Part shown: in pieces, positions 1 to 7,319 of the stretch
How positions within the stretch are numbered: position 1 is the first letter of the stretch
Layout of the letters: every line of letters starts with the position of its first letter
DNA from: Desulfobacterales bacterium
Lineage (GTDB): Bacteria > Desulfobacterota > Desulfobacteria > Desulfobacterales > JAUWMJ01
Reading direction: 5' to 3'
DNA length: 15,311 nucleotides
NCBI GenBank assembly: GCA_030613225.1
Contig: JAUWMJ010000019.1
Coordinates: 1-15,311 of the forward strand
Made by a program: the position numbers and the translations under genes
The notes under the pieces: model-generated
What the model saw: the letters and a program-made list of their open reading frames with translations, nothing else
Database searches by the model: none
Told to the model about the DNA's origin: nothing

Positions 1-2
1 AC

Positions 3-674
3 CTTGTCGGCATTGCCGATATCGAGCCATTGAAGGAGCTAAGGATAGATCCGCCAGGGCTGCTCGATCCTTTTACCAGGGCTGTTTCAATTGCTATTAA
101 ACTCCCCCTGGCAACATTTGAAGAAATTATTGACCGTCCGACTCCCGTTTATAAATCAATTTACCAGACAGCCAATCTTATTTTGGATCAGATTGCATTT
201 AACACAGCAATTGCCCTCCAGGACGACGGCCATTACAGCTTACCATTGCCTGCATCCCAGGTTCTGGATATGGAAAACCTTTATGCGGCCATCAGTCATA
301 AGGCAGTAGCACGAATGGCCGGACTGGGCTGGCAGGGTAAAAATCTGCTTCTCATAACTCCTCAATACGGGTCCAGGGTTCGTCTTGCTACTATACTCAC
401 CAAGGCCCCTTTAGATGTGGATGGGCCTGTAAAAAATCGCTGCGGAGACTGTACTGCATGTTTTGATGCATGTCCGGCTCAGGCCATAAAAGACGTAAAC
501 ACTAAAACCCATTATAATAACAGAAATGAAGCCATGTATTTTTCCAGGTGCGTGGAAAAGGTTACAGGCGAATTCGCAAAGATTCCCGAAGTCGGTGTGC
601 CGATTTGCGGGATATGTATTAAAGTATGCCCTTTTGGGCGAAAAATGCATGTCAAAGAAAGAGATGAAAGATAG
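3..674 (+). CDS. QueG-like double [4Fe-4S] cluster protein, 5'-partial
   Basis: The reading frame is open from the window edge, so the true start lies upstream. The TTG at 30 is not a likely start, because the codons before it (LVGIADIEPL) already match the family. Visible parts are an AGLGWQGKNLLL segment, as in epoxyqueuosine reductase (QueG), then a ferredoxin motif CGDCTACFDACP and a second cysteine group CGICIKVCPFGRK at the C-terminus. Together these give two [4Fe-4S] clusters. The C-terminal HEAT-like extension of true QueG is missing, so this belongs to the shorter 'double cluster binding domain' relatives, whose substrate is generally unknown; it should not be called queG. It ends 2 nt before the next gene, so the three genes up to 2823 probably form one operon. 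Confidence 0.8.
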   Translation, partial: LVGIADIEPLKELRIDPPGLLDPFTRAVSIAIKLPLATFEEIIDRPTPVYKSIYQTANLILDQIAFNTAIALQDDGHYSLPLPASQVLDMENLYAAISHKAVARMAGLGWQGKNLLLITPQYGSRVRLATILTKAPLDVDGPVKNRCGDCTACFDACPAQAIKDVNTKTHYNNRNEAMYFSRCVEKVTGEFAKIPEVGVPICGICIKVCPFGRKMHVKERDER

Positions 675-676
675 AT

Positions 677-1993
677 ATGGTTAGAGGTCAAAATTCTTCA
701 CGCGATCGGTTAATCATCTTCGGACGTTATCCGGTTCCGGGCCGAACCAAGACGCGTCTTATCCCTGCCCTTGGCCCGGCGGGGGCTGCTGACCTTCAGC
801 GTTGGCTTACTGAGAATATCTTAGAAACAGTCAGAGGGTTTGCAAGGTCCCGCGAAATCGAGGTGGAGATCTGTTTTGAAAGTGATAGCAAACAGAAAAT
901 GCGTCAATGGCTCGGTTCAGGTGAAATCTTGTCTCGACAGGTTCCGGGGAACCTTGGCGAGCGTATGCAGGCTGCGTTCTTAGATGCATTTCAAAGAGGT
1001 GCGGATCGGGTTGTTCTCTTAGGTACGGATATTCCGCAGATTAGAACGGATCACCTTGAGCAGTCATTCGACGCCCTGGCCGAAAACGATCTTGTTATCG
1101 GACCGAGCACCGATGGCGGGTACTGGCTTATTGGGCTGAATCACCCTGTCGATCTGTTTGAGGGCATTAAATGGAGCACCGATGCTGTATTCGGTCAAAC
1201 GCTATCCCTGGCAAAAGAACAGGGGTTAAGGGTCAAAACACTTAGTCCCCTCAAGGATATCGATACGGCGGAAGATCTCAAACAAGTGCTCCCTGGGTGG
1301 GCCGCAAAAGGGCCTTATGTATCGGTGATCATTCCTGCGCTAAACGAAGCAGCAAATATAGAGGCTACTATAAAAAGGGCTATGCGCGAAGATGCTGAGA
1401 TCATCGTTGTGGATGGCGGGAGTATTGATAATACGGTTGAAATAGCGTCATCAGCCGGTGTACGGGTTGTAACAGGCCCGCGAGGCCGTGCAGTGCAGCA
1501 AAACCTCGGAGCAAAGGCTGCAACAGGAAGAGTTCTCCTGTTTCTCCACGCTGATACGCTTTTGCCGACCGGTTACGTCAATTATATTTTTGAGCTTTTG
1601 ATGGATCGAAAAACAGTCGCCGGCGCATTCCGGTTTAAAACCAACTTGGATCATCCAGCCATGAAAGTAATAGAACTTTTGACAAATATCCGCTCACGAT
1701 ACTTGAAACTGCCTTATGGCGACCAGGGACTGTTTATCCGAAAGTCGGTATTCGAGTCAGTTGGAGGCTTCCCCAAGGTCCCTGTTGCCGAGGACCTCTT
1801 TTTGATCCGCCGTCTCTCAAAGTATGGCCGCATCAAAATTGCGCCTGCTCATGCTTTGACCTCCGCGCGGCGTTGGCAAACCCTTGGACTGTTTCGCACA
1901 ACACTGATCAACTATATTATATTGATTGGTTGCTGTCTTGGCGTTTCACCCAGTGCACTTGCATCGATGTACCGATTAGGAGGAAACAAATAA
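677..1993 (+). CDS. Fused glycosyltransferase: CofC-like DUF2064 domain plus GT2 domain
   Basis: This 438-aa protein joins two domains usually made as separate proteins. Residues about 1-205 are a DUF2064/CofC-like nucleotidyltransferase-fold domain (FGRYPVPGRTKTRL near the start; LLGTDIPQI and GPSTDGGYWLIGL later). Residues about 213-438 are a GT-A family 2 glycosyltransferase (VSVIIPALNEAANI, IIVVDGGSIDNT, HADTLLP). The two halves correspond to the families known as 'rSAM/selenodomain-associated transferase 1' and 'transferase 2' (TIGR04282 and TIGR04283). Acceptor and donor sugars are not known. The start ATG lies 2 nt after the previous stop. The gene ends in TAATG, overlapping the start of the downstream candidate selenoprotein, which fits the family name. 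The domain assignment is confident; the biological product is not. Confidence 0.88.
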   Translation: MVRGQNSSRDRLIIFGRYPVPGRTKTRLIPALGPAGAADLQRWLTENILETVRGFARSREIEVEICFESDSKQKMRQWLGSGEILSRQVPGNLGERMQAAFLDAFQRGADRVVLLGTDIPQIRTDHLEQSFDALAENDLVIGPSTDGGYWLIGLNHPVDLFEGIKWSTDAVFGQTLSLAKEQGLRVKTLSPLKDIDTAEDLKQVLPGWAAKGPYVSVIIPALNEAANIEATIKRAMREDAEIIVVDGGSIDNTVEIASSAGVRVVTGPRGRAVQQNLGAKAATGRVLLFLHADTLLPTGYVNYIFELLMDRKTVAGAFRFKTNLDHPAMKVIELLTNIRSRYLKLPYGDQGLFIRKSVFESVGGFPKVPVAEDLFLIRRLSKYGRIKIAPAHALTSARRWQTLGLFRTTLINYIILIGCCLGVSPSALASMYRLGGNK

Positions 1994-2823
1994 TGCGATG
2001 GAAACAATTTTTAACGCCTGTCGAGACAATGGATACAAAAGAAGCCAAGGCCTACATGGCCCGGCAAAAAGAAGGTGCATTTACTCTTTTAGACGTTCGC
2101 CAGCCAGGGGAATACGAAAAGGAACGGATTCCAGGGGCCTTACTCATTCCCTTGCCCGAACTTGTTGATCGCATAGGAGAACTGGACCCTGAAAAGCCTA
2201 TTATTCCATACTGAGCTGTTGGCGGACGCAGCCGTGCTGCTGCGCAACTTCTGGCAGGAAAAGGATTTAAGAAAGTCTACAATCTCAAGGGCGGGATAAA
2301 GGCCTGGCAGGGGCTTACTGCGGCGGGTCCGGCAGAAATGGGAATGGTTCATTTGAAAGGAGATGAGACACCCACTGATATAATCATTATAGCATATGGA
2401 ATGGAGCAGGGACTCGAGGAATTTTACTCAACAATTGTCGACATGGTGGACGACCAGGAGGTTGTCGGTCTGTTAACAAAATTGGCCGTAATTGAGGAGA
2501 ATCACAAGCAGAGACTTTTTAATCTGTATCTCACATTTGAACCGGATGTTGCCGATAAAGCGGCATTTGAAGCCGGCGTCGTCTCGGATATCATGGAGGG
2601 CGGTTTTACAACCAAGGAATTTCTGGAGCAAAACAGACCCGCCATTCAGACGGTTGAGGGTGTACTTAATGTATCCATGATGCTTGAGGCACAGGCGCTG
2701 GATTTGTACTTAAGATATTCACAAAAGATCAAAGATGAAAATGCCAAGACCGTCCTCTATGAAATAGCTGAAGAGGAAAAGGCCCACCTGGCCAGCTTGG
2801 GACGTCTTATGGAAAAACTATAA
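1993..2823 (+). CDS. Selenocysteine-containing rhodanese fused to ferritin-like domain (UGA recoded)
   Basis: Read through the in-frame TGA at 2212-2214, this is one 276-aa protein. Residues 30-112 are a rhodanese domain (LLDVRQPGEYEKERIPGA, then the active-site loop, then YNLKGGIKAWQG). The TGA is residue 74, exactly where rhodaneses carry the catalytic Cys: Y-[UGA]-AVGGRSRAAA. The frame is uninterrupted on both sides (74 codons before and including it, 202 residues after). Residues about 126-276 form a four-helix ferritin/rubrerythrin-like domain with di-iron type ligands: E142/E143, E168xxH171, E232 and E262xxH265. AGGAGG at 1978-1983 lies 9 nt before the ATG. A plausible role is selenium-dependent sulfur or selenium transfer coupled to an iron centre (inference). 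An ordinary gene caller would split it into 1993-2214 and 2338-2823. The alternative, a nonsense-mutated Cys rhodanese, is less likely given the exact position and the hairpin. Confidence 0.85.
2212..2248 (+). promoter_or_regulatory. Candidate bacterial SECIS element directly after the UGA
   Basis: Just 3' of the TGA (2212-2214) the RNA can fold into a stem-loop. GTTG 2218-2221 pairs with CAAC 2245-2248. A 5-nt bulge on the 5' side follows, then CGCAGC 2227-2232 pairs with GCTGCG 2239-2244 around a six-nt loop, CGTGCT. The loop starts 18 nt after the UGA and has G as its second base. Both properties fit the published bacterial SECIS consensus (a G in the first two loop positions; loop about 16-37 nt from the UGA). 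The hairpin lies inside the coding sequence, as in other bacterial selenoprotein genes. It was folded by eye, without energies. Confidence 0.68.
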
Positions 2824-2832
2824 GCGTTCACA

Positions 2833-2860
2833 GGTTCAGGGTTCAACGGTTCAGGGTTGC
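2833..2860 (+). repeat. Heptamer repeat arm, ggttcag type
   Basis: Units ggttcag, ggttcaac, ggttcag and ggttgc follow each other with a 7-8 nt period, starting 9 nt after the selenoprotein stop. The reverse-complement array lies at 3034-3070. Confidence 0.7.
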
Positions 2861-2976
2861 CTTCCCACTCATTCCGGCGCTCTACGCCTACTGCCGGTGT
2901 GTAAGAACCGGGAAAGATGCCCCTCTTTATGATCTCTGATGCGGTATCGGTCTCTGGTCATCGGTTACTTCATATG

Positions 2977-2994
2977 CCGGCGCTTAAGCGCCGG
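2977..2994. repeat. 18-bp perfect GC-rich palindrome
   Basis: CCGGCGCTTAAGCGCCGG is self-complementary over its full length. It stands in the middle of the spacer between the two heptamer arms, with no poly-T after it. It could be a REP-like element or a protein-binding site; the sequence does not decide. Confidence 0.6.
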
Positions 2995-3033
2995 ATGAAC
3001 GTTCCTACAGCGAAGCATGGGAACGAGGGCAAA

Positions 3034-3070
3034 CTCTGAACCCTGAACCTCTGAACCCGTGAACGGTTAC
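3034..3070 (-). repeat. Heptamer repeat arm, inverted copy ending in GGTTAC
   Basis: Units ctctgaa, ccctgaa, cctctgaa and cccgtgaa run with a 7-8 nt period and end in cggttac at 3064-3070. They are the reverse complement of the units at 2833-2860. Confidence 0.7.
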
Positions 3071-3131
3071 GAAAAACTTATCTGAAAGCACAGGAGCAAG
3101 GGAAGAAACCGCTTTTTTAAGGAGATAAAAA

Positions 3132-3926
3132 ATGTTTGGTATAAACGAATCCGTTATAAGGTTATTACTCTTTTGGGGAGGACTCCTTTTCTTTTTTTCA
3201 CTGGAACTTCTGGCCCCATACAGGCCAAGCTCCGTATCCAAATTGAAACGCTGGATAAACAATATCTCTATCACCATCTTTAACAGCATCCTGCTTAACC
3301 TGATTTTCTCAGCAGCGATTATAAGCACGGCAGCGTATGTGCAAACTAATCAATTAGGAGTGCTCAATATGATTGAAGGCCCGGCATGGATCAAGATCCT
3401 TGCCACAGTAGCCTTCATGGATTTCATGTTGTATGTCTGGCATCTCCTGAATCACGAGATGCCGCTTTTGTGGCGGTTTCACCGTGTTCATCACTCCGAT
3501 TTGAACATGGACGTCTCTACAGCGACCAGGTTTCATATCGGGGAACTGGCCATATCGGCCGTTATCAAGATATGCATAATATTTTTTCTCGGAGCGAGTT
3601 ATCTGGGTGTGTTGATATTTGAAAGCGCAGTGGTACTTTCTATCCAGTTCCATCACAGCAGTCTGAAGGTTCCAGGATGGTTCGAAACCATCTGGTGGAT
3701 ATTCTTCGTGCCGCCTTCCATGCACCGGATACACCATTCCGTGGTCATTAAGGAGAGGGATACAAACTACGGCGCCATATTTTCCATCTGGGATCGGATA
3801 CTGGGCACTATGCTTACCAGTGTGGACCAGAAAAGGATACGAATTGGTGTAGGGGCCTATCACAATCCGGATAAGCTGAATTTCCACCAATTGCTGGGTA
3901 TGCCATTCACTAAATCGGTTAAGTGA
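3132..3926 (+). CDS. Fatty acid hydroxylase / sterol desaturase family membrane protein
   Basis: This 264-aa integral membrane protein has the histidine clusters of the fatty acid hydroxylase superfamily, which bind a non-haem di-iron centre: H104-LLN-H108, H117-RV-HH121, HH at 174-175 and H198-RI-HH202. Hydrophobic segments near residues 8-28, 45-70, 86-103, 139-172 and 185-195 suggest several membrane spans with the His boxes on one face. The family hydroxylates or desaturates lipids (sterols, fatty acids, carotenoids); the substrate cannot be read here. Most members need O2, so in a likely anaerobe it may protect against oxygen or modify lipids during exposure (inference). A good AAGGAGAT site precedes the ATG. 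It has no close partner: more than 300 nt of gene-free DNA lie on each side. Confidence 0.88.
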   Translation: MFGINESVIRLLLFWGGLLFFFSLELLAPYRPSSVSKLKRWINNISITIFNSILLNLIFSAAIISTAAYVQTNQLGVLNMIEGPAWIKILATVAFMDFMLYVWHLLNHEMPLLWRFHRVHHSDLNMDVSTATRFHIGELAISAVIKICIIFFLGASYLGVLIFESAVVLSIQFHHSSLKVPGWFETIWWIFFVPPSMHRIHHSVVIKERDTNYGAIFSIWDRILGTMLTSVDQKRIRIGVGAYHNPDKLNFHQLLGMPFTKSVK

Positions 3927-4071
3927 AAGAGTCGGTTCAGATTTAACATTTCGGTCGGAAAAAGGAATTGTTGATATGAATGATCGGGAAATGATATAGA
4001 TTAACCCGACAACGCAATTTATCAGCTTTATTTAGCTGCAGCTTCTTTTTGTGTCCTGCGATATTGTTGCG

Positions 4072-4126
4072 GGTCACGGGTTGCGCGTTTCGGGTTGCGG
4101 GATACGGGGTACGGGATAACGGTTAC
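4072..4126 (+). repeat. Seven in-phase degenerate heptamers ending in GGTTAC
   Basis: Consecutive 7-mers with no slippage read ggtcacg, ggttgcg, cgtttcg, ggttgcg, ggatacg, gggtacg and ggataac, followed by ggttac. The period is exact although the letters vary (common form GGNNNCG). Confidence 0.8.
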
Positions 4127-4150
4127 TAAAAAAGGATTATTTCCGATTAA

Positions 4151-4176
4151 CAACTCGCAACTCGCAACTCGTAACC
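4151..4176 (-). repeat. Three perfect caactcg heptamers ending in TAACC
   Basis: caactcg occurs three times exactly, followed by taacc. Reverse-complemented this is ggtta then cgagttg three times. It is therefore an opposed arm to the ggttgcg units at 4072-4126, and the two can form an imperfect long hairpin. Confidence 0.8.
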
Positions 4177-4305
4177 AGGCTTCGCCTTCGGCTACGCCCC
4201 GGCAAGCCCGGAACACATACGTGATAGGCGAACAAACAAGTTAAAAAAGACGCATTATGGGTAGCGACAAATGTCGTTGTAAGGTTAAATCAACAGGTGA
4301 ATACT

Positions 4306-5253
4306 ATGAAATTTGACAAACCCATTACACGCAGAGAATCAATCCGAAAGCTTTTGCGGTGGTCAGGATACGTTACGTTTGCCGGCGCCGCTCAATGGCC
4401 CTTCTACACACTGCCCGATGCATGGGCGACGAAGACAAAAAAAAGGTTTATTGTTAAGGGCTTTGGTCAAACAGATGGCTTTTCCGTGAAAGAGCTGACA
4501 AAAAAGGTGTTTGAAGCAGCCGGAGGAATTAAACGATTTGTCTCCCGAGGAGATGTGGTGGTGATCAAGCCGAACATATCCTGGGCCCGGCATCCACGGT
4601 TTGCGGCCACGACAAATCCCGAGGTTTTGGCAGCCGTCATCGAGCTGTGTCAGGAAGCCGGCGCCAAACGGGTTCGAATCGCCGATAATACCATCCACGA
4701 CGCCAGGCAATGTTTTGCTATGACCGGGGTTGGAAAGGTGGCTAAGGAAACGGGAGCCGATCTGGTTTACCCAAGATCATCTTTAATGAAAAAAATGAAA
4801 TTAAGGGGCAACCGGCTGGATGTGTGGCGTGTGTTTACTCCCCTGGTGGAGGCAGATAAGGTGATCAACCTCCCGGTAGCCAAGCACCACTCCTTAAGCA
4901 CCCTTACCCTGGGAATGAAAAACTGGATTGGTGGGGTAGGTGGGAGCCGGTGGTCGCTTCATCAGGATATCCATCGGAGCATTGTCGATCTGGCACAGTT
5001 CTTTAAACCTGAAATTACCCTGATCGATGCCATCCGTATTATGACCCGAAACGGTCCTTCCGGCGGCAGTACGGATTATGTTACGCTTAAAAACACCCTG
5101 ATTCTAAGCGATGATCCGGTAGCAGCGGATGCCGGAGCAAGCATGCTTTTCGGATTAAAACCGGAAAGTATCGGATATATTCACCTGGCCCAAAAAGAGG
5201 GCTTGGGCACCTATGATTTCTCAAAGCTTGAACAGAAAAGGGTGGTCATGTGA
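4306..5253 (+). CDS. DUF362 domain protein, probable twin-arginine signal
   Basis: This 315-aa protein is of the DUF362 family: DVVVIKPNISWARHP, then TNPEVLAAVIELCQEAGAKRV, then IADNT in the first half, and NLPVAKHHSLSTLTLGMKNWIG in the middle. The ATG at 4306 was chosen because AGGTG (4295-4299) sits 6 nt before it. A GTG at 4297 in the same frame would add three residues. The N-terminus TRRESIRKLL (8-17), a hydrophobic stretch and LPDAWA at 36-41 resemble a weak Tat signal peptide, suggesting export (inference). It has no ferredoxin cysteines of its own. Its stop overlaps the start of the next gene (ATGTGA), so the two are translationally coupled and probably form one redox unit. The reaction of DUF362 proteins is unknown. 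Confidence 0.85.
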   Translation: MKFDKPITRRESIRKLLRWSGYVTFAGAAQWPFYTLPDAWATKTKKRFIVKGFGQTDGFSVKELTKKVFEAAGGIKRFVSRGDVVVIKPNISWARHPRFAATTNPEVLAAVIELCQEAGAKRVRIADNTIHDARQCFAMTGVGKVAKETGADLVYPRSSLMKKMKLRGNRLDVWRVFTPLVEADKVINLPVAKHHSLSTLTLGMKNWIGGVGGSRWSLHQDIHRSIVDLAQFFKPEITLIDAIRIMTRNGPSGGSTDYVTLKNTLILSDDPVAADAGASMLFGLKPESIGYIHLAQKEGLGTYDFSKLEQKRVVM

Positions 5254-6872
5254 AAATCCGGCATCTTGTTTGGCTAAGAAGAATTATCCAAACGTTTTTC
5301 CTGTTTCTGTTTCTATTTCTTCTGGTTGAAAGCAGACTTTCCCAAGATATTTATGTTGATTATTCAATAGTTTTTTCCGCTGACAGTGATATAAGGCTGG
5401 ATACGCCTGTCACTTTCTTTTTTAAACTCAATCCGCTCATCGGATTAACCTCTCTTTTGTCAGGGCACCGTCGCATCCCGGGATTTCTCTGGGGCTTTGG
5501 TGTGCTCCTTATCACAATTTTCCTTGGCCGGGTGTTCTGCAGCTTCATTTGCCCTTTCGGAACCATTCATCACGCTATAGGCAGTATTCGTCCAGCCCTT
5601 AAAGGAGACCGGATGGTACAGGCCAATCAGAAGACTCCTGAACAGAAGATCAAGTACTTTTTTCTTGTGTTCTTGTTAATCAGCGCTGCTGTCGGCCTGA
5701 ACCTGTCCGGGCTGATGGATCCCATAGCCTTATTATTTAGATCCATGGCCCTGGCTGTGCTCCCCGGCTTCGGAGCAGGGCTCCGTACGGTCTTCGACGT
5801 CATGGCCAACAGCGATATCAAGGCGTTGAACCTGATCAGTTATGGTGCGGAAGTCCTGCTGTCCCCGGTATTCGGATACAATGTCCAGGCTTATCAAACA
5901 GCCTGGTTCATAGGCTTGGTCTTTCTGATTATTCTGTTTCTCAACCGGATCCGGCCTCGCTTCTTCTGCCGTATACTTTGTCCTCTCGGCGCACTCATGG
6001 GAATCTTCTCAAGGGTCAGCCTGCTTAAATTGAAAAAGTATCCCGATAAATGCACAAATTGTAATTTATGCGTCAAGCACTGTCAGGGGGCTGCTTCTCC
6101 CCATCCTGATCAAGTTTGGGAAGCCGCCGAATGCCTTGCCTGTTTCAACTGTCATAACATATGCCCTGAGGAAGCGCTCGCCTTCTCTTTTTCCCGGCAA
6201 CCCAAATTAAACCGAAAACCGGACATTGGCCGACGTGCCCTGCTGGGAAGTATTCTGGCCGGTTTCTCAGTACCACTTCTGGGGAGACTTGATGGACGTA
6301 TCGACAAAGTTGCGGATTCTCGACTCATCAGACCGCCCGGATCTCTATCGGAGAAGGATTTTCTGGAACTTTGCCAGCGGTGCGGGCTGTGTATGAAGGT
6401 TTGTCCCACAAATGCGATTAACCCCACTCTTGGAGAAGCCGGAATGGCTGGGTTCTGGACTCCCCGTTTAATTATGACACAAGGTTACTGCGAATACACC
6501 TGTTCCCTGTGTGGAAGCGTTTGTCCAACAGGGGCTATTGCCGACATTACCACCAAAGAGAAGATCCAGCGGCCAATCAAAATCGGATCCGTCTATGTAG
6601 ACAGAGGCCGGTGTCTTCCCTGGTCCGGAAACGCTCCCTGTATCGTATGTGAGGAGGTTTGTCCCACCTCTCCTAAAGCAATTTACTTAAAGAAAGAGAC
6701 CGTGTCCGGTCCGGGTGGGAAAAAGTTAGCGGTGCAATTACCCTTTGTCGATCTAAAACAATGCGTGGGTTGCGGTATTTGCGAAAACAAATGCCCGGTC
6801 AAAGGCCTGCCGGCCATCAGAACCATCAGTGCCGGTGAATCCAGATCTTTGGAAAACCAAATTCTTTTGTGA
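5250..6872 (+). CDS. NapH-like membrane ferredoxin fused to NapG-like ferredoxin
   Basis: This 540-aa protein has a GTG start inside the stop region of the DUF362 gene. Residues 1-320 resemble NapH/MauN: membrane helices, two CxxxCP motifs in loops (FCSFICPFG at 96-104, FCRILCPLG at 239-247), then two [4Fe-4S] motifs (CTNCNLCVKHC at 268-278, CLACFNCHNICP at 295-306). From GRRALLGSILAGFSVPLL (327-344), which reads as an internal twin-arginine or membrane segment, the rest resembles NapG/MauM: RPPGSLSEKDF, CQRCGLCMKVCP (375-386), CEYTCSLCGSVCP (414-426), CIVCEEVCP (464-472) and CVGCGICENKCP (505-516). NapGH pass electrons from quinol to periplasmic enzymes, so a quinol-linked electron relay is the likely role, with DUF362 as partner (inference). 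A GC-rich spacer follows. Confidence 0.88.
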   Translation: MKIRHLVWLRRIIQTFFLFLFLFLLVESRLSQDIYVDYSIVFSADSDIRLDTPVTFFFKLNPLIGLTSLLSGHRRIPGFLWGFGVLLITIFLGRVFCSFICPFGTIHHAIGSIRPALKGDRMVQANQKTPEQKIKYFFLVFLLISAAVGLNLSGLMDPIALLFRSMALAVLPGFGAGLRTVFDVMANSDIKALNLISYGAEVLLSPVFGYNVQAYQTAWFIGLVFLIILFLNRIRPRFFCRILCPLGALMGIFSRVSLLKLKKYPDKCTNCNLCVKHCQGAASPHPDQVWEAAECLACFNCHNICPEEALAFSFSRQPKLNRKPDIGRRALLGSILAGFSVPLLGRLDGRIDKVADSRLIRPPGSLSEKDFLELCQRCGLCMKVCPTNAINPTLGEAGMAGFWTPRLIMTQGYCEYTCSLCGSVCPTGAIADITTKEKIQRPIKIGSVYVDRGRCLPWSGNAPCIVCEEVCPTSPKAIYLKKETVSGPGGKKLAVQLPFVDLKQCVGCGICENKCPVKGLPAIRTISAGESRSLENQILL

Positions 6873-6901
6873 AGATCATTTGAAATAGATTGGCCACCCC
6901 G

Positions 6902-6984
6902 GTACCATCTGCCGGAGCTACAGGGCAGGCAGACACACACGGACTGACACCCCAGTACGATCTTCCGGACCTACGGGGCAGGAA
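6902..6984 (+). repeat. Imperfect 30-bp direct repeat, two copies
   Basis: Copy 1 is 6902-6931 and copy 2 is 6955-6984, both starting at a gtac. About 25 of 30 positions agree (core ccgga-c-ctac-gggcagg). The spacing start to start is 53 nt. The function is unknown. Confidence 0.6.
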
Positions 6985-7136
6985 AAACTTCGCTAAGCGA
7001 TGCAGTTTTCGCTCGGACAAGGCCTGCCGCGGCGTAACCTTGGCGAAGACGGGCTTGTCTCGGCGTAGCTTTCAAGCGAAGCCGGGCGCTACTCAAATAA
7101 ATACGCCTCAAAAATGGAGTCCGGAGACAAACATGC

Positions 7137-7212
7137 AACCTTGAACCCCTGAACCCTGGTCGCCTACGGCGCCGCCAAAGGCGGGTAAACCTTTGAACCC
7201 GTAGACGGTTAC
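7137..7212 (-). repeat. Heptamer repeat arm, aaccctg type, ending in ACGGTTAC
   Basis: Units aaccttg, aacccctg and aaccctgg are interrupted by a GC-rich palindromic piece (about 7161-7185) and followed by aacctttg and aacccgt, ending in ACGGTTAC at 7205-7212. The same eight bases end the arrays at 3063-3070 and 4119-4126. Confidence 0.65.
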
Positions 7213-7269
7213 TAATATTAGGCCGTTAGTGCGGCCCACCACAGGGGAAGGAACCAACAAATTTTCATT

Positions 7270-7314
7270 TTCGGACATTTTTGCCTTGACCTTCGGACAA
7301 AAAAGACCTATAAA
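7270..7314 (+). promoter_or_regulatory. hicAB promoter with two TTCGGACA direct repeats
   Basis: TTGACC (7286-7291) and TATAAA (7309-7314) are separated by 17 nt, a near-consensus sigma-70 type promoter. Transcription should start around 7320-7322, which is the hicA ATG itself, so hicA would have almost no leader. TTCGGACA occurs at 7270-7277 and again at 7292-7299, 22 nt apart (about two helix turns). One copy lies upstream of the -35 and one in the spacer. They are candidate HicB operator half-sites (inference). Confidence 0.7.
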
Positions 7315-7319
7315 GAACC

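Larger units (their letters stand above)
2824..3131. other. Gene-free spacer with opposed 7-nt repeat arms and palindromes
   Basis: No coding region is visible. The left edge (2833-2860) has ggttcag-type units and the right edge (3034-3070) has the same unit in reverse (ctgaacc type), ending in ACGGTTAC. The RNA arms could pair. Between them lie an 18-bp perfect palindrome (2977-2994) and a CGTTCC/GGAACG stem (3000-3005 with 3020-3025). The latter resembles a degenerate copy of the dispersed palindromes with CGTTCCCACGC-type ends seen in many Proteobacteria-like genomes. No T-run follows these stems, so they are not obvious terminators. AAGGAG just before 3132 is the ribosome site of the next gene. 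Confidence 0.6.
3927..4305. other. Gene-free spacer with the clearest heptamer arrays
   Basis: No gene was found. The dominant structures are the in-phase 7-nt array at 4072-4126 and its opposed partner at 4151-4176, separated by 24 nt of AT-rich loop. A GC-rich stretch follows at 4177-4212 with two ggctNcgcc units. Near the next gene, CGACA-AA-TGTCG (4265-4276) is a small hairpin. No convincing promoter pair could be fixed. Confidence 0.55.
6873..7319. other. Gene-free spacer rich in GC repeats, then hic promoter
   Basis: The short reading frames here show no family pattern and look like chance. Contents are an imperfect 30-bp direct repeat (6902-6931 and 6955-6984), a TCGCT-A-AGCGA palindrome inside AAAACT/AGTTTT (about 6985-7010), GC-rich units with gcgaag and gccggg (7020-7090), a heptamer array of aaccctg type (7137-7212) and the hicA promoter. 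Confidence 0.5.

Noticed and set aside
2212..2214. Reading 1993-2214 and 2338-2823 as two separate genes
   Set aside because: They are in one frame, there is no ribosome site before 2338, and the TGA replaces the catalytic Cys, so one selenoprotein explains the data better.
2977..2994. The GC palindrome as a Rho-independent terminator
   Set aside because: No T-run follows on either strand.
5627..6427. Antisense open frames across the NapHG-like gene and others
   Set aside because: They are composition shadows of well-supported + strand genes with no family motifs.
6890..7144. An 84-codon open frame in the spacer before hicAB
   Set aside because: It runs through repeats and palindromes, has no ribosome site and shows no recognisable domain.
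2824..7212. The 7-nt arrays as a CRISPR
   Set aside because: The units are 7-8 nt with no spacers between them and no cas genes are present.
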